Shown in pieces: positions 17,019 to 23,958 of a stretch of DNA of 64,000 bases. The DNA comes from Actinomadura xylanilytica (lineage in GTDB: Bacteria; Actinomycetota; Actinomycetes; Streptosporangiales; Streptosporangiaceae), in the NCBI RefSeq assembly GCF_030283145.1, contig NZ_JASNWE010000004.1, positions 248,001 to 312,000 of the forward strand, read 5' to 3'. The position numbers were made by a program, and so were the translations under genes. Position 1 is the first letter of the stretch. Each line of letters opens with the position of its first letter. Below the pieces are notes generated by a model, which was not told the DNA's origin, did no database searches, and saw nothing but the letters and a program-made list of their open reading frames with translations.

Positions 17019-18851
17019 TCAGGGGTCGGTGCGCGCACGCGGTTCCTCACTCTGCTCGCGGAGCCATATCTCGGATCCGATGGTGGGCTCGATCCGGCGG
17101 CGCGGCGTCCGGACATCGACCGGCCCGTGCACGGCCGCGCGCAGGGCGGACCGGTCGACCAGGCCGAGCTCGGCCAGCCGGGAGCCGTCGGCCAGCCCGG
17201 CGAGCTGGCCGCGGTGCCTCCGGCCGCCCAGCACGGCGGCGGCGGTGCCGGACGACCGGGTCACCCGGCCGAGCACGGCCGCGGGGACGACGCCGCGCAT
17301 CGCCTCGACCAGCACCGGCTTGTGGCGGACGGGGTCGTTGCGGACGGCCGGGCGGACGGCCAGCGCAGCGGCCAGCACCCGGTCGTCGAAGAACGGCATG
17401 CCGAGCCGGACGCCCTGCCGGTCGGCGAGCTGCTCGAAGCCGCGTTTGGCCTGCGCGCCCGCGCACGCGCCCGCGAGCAAAAGGTGCAGCCCGGGGTCGT
17501 CGGCGAGCAGCCGGGGCTCGCCCGCGGCGGCGAGGAGCAGGTCGCGCACCGCGGCCACCGCGTCGGGCGCCACCCAGGCCGGCAGCACCGCGCGGCTCCC
17601 CCAGCCGGTGACGGCGGACGGGTCGGCGGCGGCGTCCAGCCCGGCGGCCGTGGCCCGCAGCCACGCCGAGTACGACCGCTCGCCCAGCAGCCGCAGGCCG
17701 ACCCGTGCTGGCGACCACCCGTCCCTGGCGGCGGCCCTCAGGTGCCGGAACCCCTCCACGGGACGGCGCCGGAGCAGCGTGCGCTGCCAGGGCGGGGCGG
17801 GCACGCACATCTCGTCGCCGCCGAGGCCGGTGAGGTGGGCCTGCGGGAGGTGCTCGGCACCCCGCCCGAGCAGGTAGGCGAAGCGCCGCTGGTGGTGCAC
17901 GAAGGCGAACGGCTCGTCGAAGCCGCCGCGGGCCGAGAGGATGCCGTCGTACACCAGCGGGCTGTCGCCGGCGGGTACGATCTCGTGCCCGATCCGGTGA
18001 CCGGCGCGGCGCAGCCCGGCGATCGTCTCCTCGGCCCACGGCACATCGTCGTCGACCGGGACGGGCTGGGCCGCGGTCAGCGCGACGACGTCGGCCCCGG
18101 CTCGCGCCGCGAGCGAGCAGACGGCGCTGGAGTCGAACCCGCTCAGGTCGGCGACGACGGTGCGGCCCGGCGTGACCCGCGCGGCCACCGCGCCGCCGAG
18201 CGCCGTCCTCAGCCGCCCGGCGGCCTCGGTGACCGGCAGGTCTGGCACGGGCGGGCTCCACCACCGGGCCTCGCGCGGCGCGTCCCGTCCGGACAGCAGC
18301 AGGTAGTGGCCGGGCAGGACGGGCTGGACGCCCGTCCACACCGAGTCCCAGACGAGCGGCCACGGCGGGCCGGGGAACAGCAGCCGGACCGCGACGCGCG
18401 CCGGGTCGACGGCCGCGCCCGCGAGCGCGGCCAGCACGGCCGCCCGGTCCCCGGCCACCGGCACGCCGTTCACCGCGCACCGGTAGACGCGCCGCAGCCC
18501 CGACGCGGTGCCCTGGACGCGGACCTTGCCGCCGGCCGTCGCCACCACGTGCGCGCTGCCGTCCAGCCGCTCCTGGACCTCGCCCAGGCCGTGCACGGTG
18601 CTGAGGCGCGCCGCGTGCGCCGACAGCGCCTCGGCGGTCATCGAGAAGGTGCCCATGAGCGCAATCGCGGAGTCGGCCCCGCGCCCCACCAGGGGACGGC
18701 GGCCCCGCCAGTCGCCGAGCAGCCAGGGCCGGCCGGAGGGGTGCCGGATCTCCTCGGCCCGCGGGTGCGCGGCGCGCAGGGCCCGCACCACCGGCAGCGC
18801 GTCGCCGGTGTCCGGCAGGACGACGAACCATGGGGCGGCCGGTCGGGACAC
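17019..18851 (-). CDS. Asparagine synthetase homologue of the lasso-cyclase/beta-lactam-synthetase type
   Basis: 610 residues from a GTG with GGAGGG 6 bases upstream. There is no N-terminal Cys2, so glutamine hydrolysis is lost. The residual N-domain is followed by an ATP-pyrophosphatase domain with PP-loop VVADLSGFDSSAVCSLAA (near residue 240), LTGLGGDEM (near 344) and a C-terminal KRGFEQLADR...GMPFFDD segment. This pattern matches enzymes that adenylate a carboxylate and close an amide (lasso peptide cyclases, beta-lactam synthetase) rather than AsnB. No PqqD-like or transglutaminase-like partner of a lasso pathway is visible nearby, so the product is unknown. Confidence 0.8.
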   Translation of the reverse strand: MSRPAAPWFVVLPDTGDALPVVRALRAAHPRAEEIRHPSGRPWLLGDWRGRRPLVGRGADSAIALMGTFSMTAEALSAHAARLSTVHGLGEVQERLDGSAHVVATAGGKVRVQGTASGLRRVYRCAVNGVPVAGDRAAVLAALAGAAVDPARVAVRLLFPGPPWPLVWDSVWTGVQPVLPGHYLLLSGRDAPREARWWSPPVPDLPVTEAAGRLRTALGGAVAARVTPGRTVVADLSGFDSSAVCSLAARAGADVVALTAAQPVPVDDDVPWAEETIAGLRRAGHRIGHEIVPAGDSPLVYDGILSARGGFDEPFAFVHHQRRFAYLLGRGAEHLPQAHLTGLGGDEMCVPAPPWQRTLLRRRPVEGFRHLRAAARDGWSPARVGLRLLGERSYSAWLRATAAGLDAAADPSAVTGWGSRAVLPAWVAPDAVAAVRDLLLAAAGEPRLLADDPGLHLLLAGACAGAQAKRGFEQLADRQGVRLGMPFFDDRVLAAALAVRPAVRNDPVRHKPVLVEAMRGVVPAAVLGRVTRSSGTAAAVLGGRRHRGQLAGLADGSRLAELGLVDRSALRAAVHGPVDVRTPRRRIEPTIGSEIWLREQSEEPRARTDP

Positions 18852-19010
18852 GGTGCTGCCCTCCTCATCTCCAGCGCCGGACGTTCACGAGAACGCGCCG
18901 GAATTCGCCTCCCCGTCCCGCTATTCCCTCGGCCATCGTAGAAGGGCGCCGATGAATCCGATGACGGTCATTCGCCCCACATCTGAGCGGTAATGGGTGC
19001 GCCGCGCGGG
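18852..19010 (-). other. Gap before the asparagine-synthetase homologue with two tiny ORFs
   Basis: The 159-base gap holds two minus-strand short ORFs: 18971-18921 (MTVIGFIGALLRWPRE) and 18936-18865 (23 residues, starting MAEGIAGRGGEF). The second ends 13 bases before the synthetase GTG. Neither has a convincing leader peptide or a strong ribosome site. They are the only candidates for an encoded peptide substrate in this gap; support is weak. Confidence 0.25.
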
Positions 19011-19712
19011 TCAGAGATCGTCGAGCCGGAGCAGGCCGTCCTGAAGGGCGCGCACCATCAGGGACGCTTTCGTCGACGCCGGGCGGCCGACGTCGGCGTA
19101 CTTGATCCGGGCGCGGTCGATATAGGTGCTCACCGAGCGCGGGGTGAGATTCAGCCTGCCCGCGGCGACCGTCTTGGATTCGCAGCGGAGCCATTCGACG
19201 AGCACATCCGACTCCCGGGGCGACAGGCGCGGGCGGCGGTGCCGCTCCGTGCCCCCCGCCCTCTGGAGGCCATCGGCGGCGGGCTGCGCGGGAGGTGAGG
19301 GCGCGGCGCGCGGACGGGGCACGAGCGGCTTCCGGGGACGCGCCCTGGCCGCCGCGCGGATGGCCCCGACCAGGCTGTCGGAGCCCGCGGCCTTGTCCAG
19401 GACGGCGGACGCCCCGAGGTCCAGGCAGGTCCGCGCGGTCCCCGGGGCCGTGCACGTGGTGTAGACGACGACGCGGCGCCCGCTCTCGGCGAGGCGCCGC
19501 ACGTCGGCGAGGGCGGGGACGGCCAGGCACGGGTCCAGGACCACGACGTCGGCCCGCTCGCCCCGGCCGGTCCAGGCGACCCCGGTGTGCGAGCCGGCGG
19601 CGACGACCCGGACCGGCGGGTCGGCCGACGCGCACCACGCGCTGACGCCGGCGACGACGGCGGGGTGACGGTCGATGACCACCACCGAGACATATACCCG
19701 GTAATTCGACAT
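19011..19712 (-). CDS. LuxR/NarL-type response-regulator-like protein
   Basis: 233 residues from the ATG at 19712 (MSNYRVYVSVVVIDRHPA); a start at 19751 adds 13. The receiver-like domain keeps DRHP and LDPC (phosphoacceptor-type Asp near residue 57) and a late Lys in VLDKAAGS. A Pro/Ala-rich linker leads to a C-terminal HTH (LSPRESDVLVEWL, TPRSVSTYIDRARIKY). There is no adjacent histidine kinase, so it is an orphan regulator. It sits upstream of the synthetase-P450 pair on the same strand, and its own promoter region faces the tandem ankyrin modules. Confidence 0.85.
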   Translation of the reverse strand: MSNYRVYVSVVVIDRHPAVVAGVSAWCASADPPVRVVAAGSHTGVAWTGRGERADVVVLDPCLAVPALADVRRLAESGRRVVVYTTCTAPGTARTCLDLGASAVLDKAAGSDSLVGAIRAAARARPRKPLVPRPRAAPSPPAQPAADGLQRAGGTERHRRPRLSPRESDVLVEWLRCESKTVAAGRLNLTPRSVSTYIDRARIKYADVGRPASTKASLMVRALQDGLLRLDDL

Positions 19713-19910
19713 TGAGCACCTATACGATCGATGATTACCTCGCGAATTCAATGAATCCCCATCATCATCATCGAAACGAGTGGCCGCGCGGAATTCCTCG
19801 AAATCGAGGATCTCCGAAAGAAAGGATCGTCTTCCTCAAGGGCCACCCTGATATATGCCGGTTCCCTCGGGAACGGCGCCGCCGCCCGCACCGCCGGGAC
19901 CGGTCCGGCG

Positions 19911-19961
19911 AGATCATCGCTTCGGGCGCGGGCCGTCGTTGGTGATCGCTAGCCTGGTGCA
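19911..19961 (+). promoter_or_regulatory. Promoter of ankyrin module 1
   Basis: The block from GATCATCGCTTCGGGCG to the RNA is shared by all three modules. A -10 box TAGCCT lies at 19950-19955, so transcription should start near 19962, the first base of the tRNA-like element. No consensus -35 is visible at 17-18 bases upstream, which suggests an activator or an alternative sigma factor. Confidence 0.6.
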
Positions 19962-20038
19962 GGCAAGGTCGTAGCGCAGAGGTCGTCGCGCCTTACAGCG
20001 GGTTGGAGGACGCCGGTTCGAATCCGGCCGGCCTTGCC
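19962..20038 (+). ncRNA. tRNA-like 5' leader RNA, copy 1
   Basis: A canonical-size acceptor stem (19965-19971 with 20029-20035, one G-T pair) is followed by T8 and A9. Next come a D-arm (GCGC/GCGC, loop with GG) and a perfect T-arm (GCCGG, loop TTCGAAT, CCGGC). The U8/A14, G15/C48 and GG/TTC elbow contacts are all possible. Only 20 bases separate the D and T arms, too few for a normal anticodon arm plus variable loop. Bases 19962-19964 also pair with 20036-20038, extending the acceptor helix to 10 bp and burying the CC end. This copy alone is followed by A, giving GCCA. It is most likely the structured 5' end of the ankyrin mRNA. Confidence 0.8.
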
Positions 20039-20071
20039 ACCTTCTTCTTCCCCGAAGCCCCGAGGAGCGCG

Positions 20072-21817
20072 GTGTCCAAGTCCCGTCCGCCGCACGAGAT
20101 GTCGCGGTTGCAGCGCATCCGGCGATACGCCGTGCCGCGGTGGATGATCGAGCAGGCCACCGAACGCCGCCTCGCCGGCGACTGGCAGGGCGCCTGCGCG
20201 ACGGCCCGCGTCAAGGTGAACTTCGACCTCGCCGACATCACCGCCCTGCATGGCAAGGAGGTCGCCGCCGAGCTGGAGGACGATCTCCGCCACCTCGCGC
20301 CGGACCTGCTGCGCTGGCACCTGCCCCGGGTGGGGGCGGGGCGCACGACGATCACGCCCACCCAGACCTTCGTCCTGCGCAAGCCGGGCGAGGACGGCTT
20401 CCCGCAGCTGTACGTCACGACGCCGCCCTGGAGCGTGCACGGACCGCAGCGGCTGACGCTGCACTTCGGCACCGCCACCCCGGCGGGCCGCTACAGCTAT
20501 GAGACCGACTGGCGCTACTGCGCGTTCTGGCGCGGCCTTATGCATGACTGGACGACCTCCCGATACCTCTGGGACGTGCGACACGCATCCGAACTGCGCG
20601 ACCGGTCCGGCGGCGACCACGAGCGCGCGCCCTTCTTCGACCCGGACGGCACGCCACGCGCCTCACGCACCCCCCGACCTCTGGACGACCGTCCCTGGAC
20701 CGCGCCCGAGCGCACCGAGCGGATCATCGAGCTGCACGAGCGGGGCGAGGTCGAGGCGGCTTTCAGCGCGGCGGGCATCGAGCTCGACACCACGCCGCTC
20801 AAGCTGAAATGGGCCAGGGTCGATGAGCTCGATCCGCTCGACGCCTTGGTGCGGATGCCGCTGGCGCTGACCCGGCTCGAACCGGAGATGCGGCGTCAAG
20901 CCGAAGCCGAGGCCGGCACCGTGGACGACATCAAACGCTTCCAGATCCCGCACAACCAGTACTCCGCGATCCTGCTCGAACCAGGGGGGCCGAGCGGCCC
21001 GCGGGTCCGGCTGACCGGTATCACGCCCAGCTTCGGCATCGCGGTCCTGCCGGAGGCGTGCTGGCGGCGGCTGCCGGATCTCGACCTGATGCGGGGCGGC
21101 GACACACCCGCCGAGCACCTGCACCCACTCGTCCGGGACGCACTGTTCCCCGACCACCCGTCCGCCGGCGGGCCGGGCGGCCCGCCGGGGCCCGAACTCC
21201 CCTCCCCCGTCCGCGTCCGCTGCCACGGCGAATGGCACGAAGTGACCTCCCGCGACGGCATCCTCGAGATTCCCCACAGCCAGGACGAGAAGCAGCGTGA
21301 GCAGGCACTACGCGCGTTCGGCGGCGCCAACGCCGGATGCTTCGCCGTCCATGAAGCATGGAGAACCGGCAAGGGGCGCCTGCCACGAGCGCTGAACGAC
21401 CAACGACGCGAACTGTTCACCCGCGCCCTGCACGGCGACACCCCCGGAGTACTCCAACTCCTCGATGCAGGCGTCGAACCGCACGCACGCAACAGGCGAC
21501 AACGCACCCTCCTCCACATGCTGCACCTCCTCGACCACAAGGAGCTGCTGCCCCGCCTCCTCGCCGCCGGACTCGACATCAACGCCAGAGACGAAGAACA
21601 ACGCACACCACTGTTCGTCGCAGTCGGCGACGGCGGCTCGGCGACGCTCATCCAAGACCTCCTCACCGCAGGCGCCCGCATCGACGTGCTCTGCGAGATC
21701 CACAAAGAGGAGTTGTCACTACTGCGACTACTCAAAATCCACTATCGCGAGGAGGAGCTGGCGTTCCTGCACAACCGGATTCTCACCGAGCACCCGGAAC
21801 TCGCCGAGGAGGAGTGA
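20072..21817 (+). CDS. Ankyrin-repeat protein, module 1
   Basis: 581 residues from the GTG at 20072, with GAGGAG 4 bases upstream; a TTG at 20003 inside the RNA is rejected. The N-terminal region (RRYAVPRWMIEQATERRLAGDWQGA) is the hallmark of an actinobacterial family whose function I do not know. The middle contains RLPDLDLMRGG and a Gly/Pro-rich linker (~364-374). Residues ~446-543 form two to three ankyrin repeats (ALHGDTPGVLQLLDAGVEPHA, LLPRLLAAGLDINARDEEQR, TPLFVAVGDGGSA). There is no signal peptide or membrane segment, so it is cytosolic. Compared with copies 2 and 3 it lacks four codons (PTPV) at the start. Confidence 0.93.
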   Translation: MSKSRPPHEMSRLQRIRRYAVPRWMIEQATERRLAGDWQGACATARVKVNFDLADITALHGKEVAAELEDDLRHLAPDLLRWHLPRVGAGRTTITPTQTFVLRKPGEDGFPQLYVTTPPWSVHGPQRLTLHFGTATPAGRYSYETDWRYCAFWRGLMHDWTTSRYLWDVRHASELRDRSGGDHERAPFFDPDGTPRASRTPRPLDDRPWTAPERTERIIELHERGEVEAAFSAAGIELDTTPLKLKWARVDELDPLDALVRMPLALTRLEPEMRRQAEAEAGTVDDIKRFQIPHNQYSAILLEPGGPSGPRVRLTGITPSFGIAVLPEACWRRLPDLDLMRGGDTPAEHLHPLVRDALFPDHPSAGGPGGPPGPELPSPVRVRCHGEWHEVTSRDGILEIPHSQDEKQREQALRAFGGANAGCFAVHEAWRTGKGRLPRALNDQRRELFTRALHGDTPGVLQLLDAGVEPHARNRRQRTLLHMLHLLDHKELLPRLLAAGLDINARDEEQRTPLFVAVGDGGSATLIQDLLTAGARIDVLCEIHKEELSLLRLLKIHYREEELAFLHNRILTEHPELAEEE

Positions 21818-21845
21818 CCCCGTCCCGGAAGTTCCCCGGGACGAC

Positions 21846-21898
21846 AAGATCACCATTTCGGGCGCGGGCCGTCGTCGGTGATCGCTAGACTGGGTGCA
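21846..21898 (+). promoter_or_regulatory. Promoter of ankyrin module 2
   Basis: Same block as module 1, with -10 box TAGACT at 21886-21891. The expected start 7-8 bases later falls on the first G of the tRNA-like RNA at 21899. It begins only about 30 bases after the stop of the first ankyrin gene, so each module appears separately promoted. Confidence 0.6.
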
Positions 21899-21975
21899 GG
21901 CAAGGCTGTAGCGCAGAGGTCGTCGCGCCTTACAGCGGGTTGGAGGACGCCGGTTCGAATCCGGCCGGCCTTGCC
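21899..21975 (+). ncRNA. tRNA-like 5' leader RNA, copy 2
   Basis: Identical to copy 1 over 77 bases except acceptor positions 5-6 (CT instead of TC). Both versions pair with the same GG on the opposite strand, giving C-G plus T-G against T-G plus C-G, so helix formation is kept. The 3' end reads GCCG, not GCCA. D-arm, T-arm and shortened central segment are as in copy 1. Confidence 0.8.
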
Positions 21976-22010
21976 GCCTTCTCTTCCCCCGGCAGTCTTC
22001 GAGGAGTGCG

Positions 22011-23765
22011 GTGCCGACTCCGGTGTCCAAGTCCCGTCCACCGGACGAGATGTCGCGGTTGCGGCGCATCCGGCGATACGCCGTGCCGCGGTGGATGATC
22101 GAGCAGGCCACCGAACGCCGCCTGGCCGGTGACTGGCAGGGCGCCTGCGCCGCCGCCCGGGTCAACGTGGACTTCGACCTGGCCGACGTGGCGGCACAGC
22201 ACGGCCAGGACATCGCCGCCGAACTAGAGGACGACCTTCACCACCTCGCGCCGGACCTGCTGCGCTGGCACCTACCCCGAGTAGAGCGGGGCCGCACAAC
22301 GATCACCCCCACCCAGACCATCGTCCTGCGCAAGCCGGGCGAGAACGGCCTGCCGCAGCTGTATCTCACCACGCCGCCCTGGAGCGTGCACGGACCGCAG
22401 CGGCTGACGCTGCACTTCGGCAGCGTCCAGGCGTCTGACATGTGGCTTGAGACCGATTGGCGCTACTGCGCGTTCTGGCGTGACGTCGTGCAGGACTGGA
22501 CCACGTCCCGGCACCTGTGGGACGTCCGGCATACATCCGAGCTGCGCGAACGGTCGGGCGGCGACGCCGAGCGCACGCCGTTCTTCAACCCGGACGGAAC
22601 AGCACGCCCCCCGCACACCCCGGACGACCGTCCCCTGACCACGCCCGAGCGCACCGAGCGGATCACCGAGCTCCACGAGCGGGGCGAGGTCGAGGCGGCC
22701 TTCGCCGCGGCGGGCATCGAACTCGACACCGCACCACTCGAACTGGCTTCGTGGGCCAGCGTCCCCAAGCTCGATCCGCTCGACGTCTTCGGGCGGATGC
22801 CGCTGGCGCTGACCCGGCTCGAACCGGAGATGCGGCGCCTCGCCGAAGCCCGGGCCGGCACCGCGAACGTCAAACGCTTCTGGATTCCGCACACCCAGCA
22901 CTCCACGATCCTGCTCGAACCGGGAGAATCAAGCGGCCTGCGGGTCGAGCTGATCGACTACGAGGGTGACGAACCGGACGACTCCACCATGCTGCTTCCC
23001 GAGGCGCACTGGCGGCGGCTGCCGGATCTCGACCTGATGCGGGGCGGCGACACACCCGCCGAGCACCTGCACCCACTCGTCCGGGACGCACTGTTCCCCG
23101 ACCACCCGTCCGCCGGCGGGCCGGGCGGCCCGCCGGGACCCGAGCTCCCCTCCCCCGTCCGCGTCCGCTGCGGCCGTGAATGGCACGAAGTGGCATCCCG
23201 CGACGGCATCCTCGAGATTCCGCACAGCCAGGACGAGAAGCAGCGTGAGCAGGCACTGCGCGCGTTCGGCGGCGATCACGCCGGATGCTTCGCCGTCCAG
23301 GAAGCATGGACGTCCGGTAGGGGCCGCCTGCCGCGAGCCCTCAACGACCAGCGGCGGGAGCTGTTCAGCCGCGCCCTGCACGGCGACACTCCCGGAGTAC
23401 TCCAACTCCTCGACGCGGGCGTTGATCCACACGCCCGCAACGGACGGCAACGCACCCTCCTTCACATGCTGCACCTTCTCGACCACGAGGAGCTACTGCC
23501 CCTCCTCTTGGCCGCCGGACTCGACATCAACGCCAGGGACGAGGAGGAACGCACACCACTGTTCGTGGCGGTCGGCGACGGCGGCTCGGCGGAACTCGTC
23601 CAAGACCTGATGACCGCAGGCGCCCGCATCGACGTGCTCTGCGAGATCCACGGCGAGGAGTTGTCGCTACTGCGACTACTCGAAATCCAGATGCGTGAGG
23701 ACGAGCTGGAGTTCCTGAACGAACGGATCCTCACCGAGCACCCGGAACTCGCCGAAGAGGAATGA
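22011..23765 (+). CDS. Ankyrin-repeat protein, module 2
   Basis: 584 residues from the GTG at 22011 (GAGGAG 5 bases upstream; a second in-frame GTG follows four codons later). It is collinear with module 1. The first ~130 residues and the C-terminal ~220 are nearly identical to the other copies, while the segment around residues 140-335 carries many substitutions and small indels (FGSVQASDMWLETDW, LIDYEGDEPDDSTMLLPE). The ankyrin region is ~448-546, with NARDEEERTPLFVAVGDGG. The function is unknown. Confidence 0.93.
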   Translation: MPTPVSKSRPPDEMSRLRRIRRYAVPRWMIEQATERRLAGDWQGACAAARVNVDFDLADVAAQHGQDIAAELEDDLHHLAPDLLRWHLPRVERGRTTITPTQTIVLRKPGENGLPQLYLTTPPWSVHGPQRLTLHFGSVQASDMWLETDWRYCAFWRDVVQDWTTSRHLWDVRHTSELRERSGGDAERTPFFNPDGTARPPHTPDDRPLTTPERTERITELHERGEVEAAFAAAGIELDTAPLELASWASVPKLDPLDVFGRMPLALTRLEPEMRRLAEARAGTANVKRFWIPHTQHSTILLEPGESSGLRVELIDYEGDEPDDSTMLLPEAHWRRLPDLDLMRGGDTPAEHLHPLVRDALFPDHPSAGGPGGPPGPELPSPVRVRCGREWHEVASRDGILEIPHSQDEKQREQALRAFGGDHAGCFAVQEAWTSGRGRLPRALNDQRRELFSRALHGDTPGVLQLLDAGVDPHARNGRQRTLLHMLHLLDHEELLPLLLAAGLDINARDEEERTPLFVAVGDGGSAELVQDLMTAGARIDVLCEIHGEELSLLRLLEIQMREDELEFLNERILTEHPELAEEE

Positions 23766-23793
23766 CCCCGTCCCGGGAGTCCCCCGGGCCGGC

Positions 23794-23846
23794 AAGATCA
23801 TCGTTTCGGGCGCAGAGCGTCGTTGGTGATCGTTAGACTGGGTGCA
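23794..23846 (+). promoter_or_regulatory. Promoter of ankyrin module 3
   Basis: Third copy of the conserved block, with TAGACT at 23834-23839 and a predicted start at about 23847, the first base of the RNA element. Confidence 0.6.
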
Positions 23847-23923
23847 GGCAAGGCTGTAGCGCAGAGGTCGTCGCGCCTTACAGCGGGTTGGAGGACGCCG
23901 GTTCGAATCCGGCCGGCCTTGCC
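23847..23923 (+). ncRNA. tRNA-like 5' leader RNA, copy 3
   Basis: Identical to copy 2 over all 77 bases, whereas promoter and coding flanks differ, so the RNA is the best-conserved part of the module. It carries the same extended 10-bp acceptor helix, canonical D and T arms and truncated anticodon region, and ends in GCCG. Confidence 0.8.
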
Positions 23924-23958
23924 GCCTTCTCTTCCCCCGGCAGTCTTCGAGGAGTGCG

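Noticed and set aside
17019..19010. Complete lasso peptide cluster
   Set aside because: No PqqD-like B1, transglutaminase-like B2, precursor with leader or ABC exporter could be found; only the cyclase-like enzyme is present.
19712..19945. 77-codon plus-strand ORF upstream of the ankyrin array
   Set aside because: His-repeat start from CATCATCAT, no ribosome site, Arg-rich tail, and it overlaps the promoter block conserved among modules.
19962..20038. Ordinary tRNA gene, for example tRNA-Val with UAC
   Set aside because: The D and T arms are fine, but the space for the anticodon arm and variable loop is 2-3 bases too short. The only hairpin showing UAC destroys the D stem, and the same element occurs three times at mRNA 5' ends.
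20003..20071. Start of the first ankyrin protein at a TTG inside the RNA element
   Set aside because: It would add 23 residues encoded by the T-arm and acceptor strand. The GTG at 20072 has a GAGGAG site and matches the starts of the other two copies.
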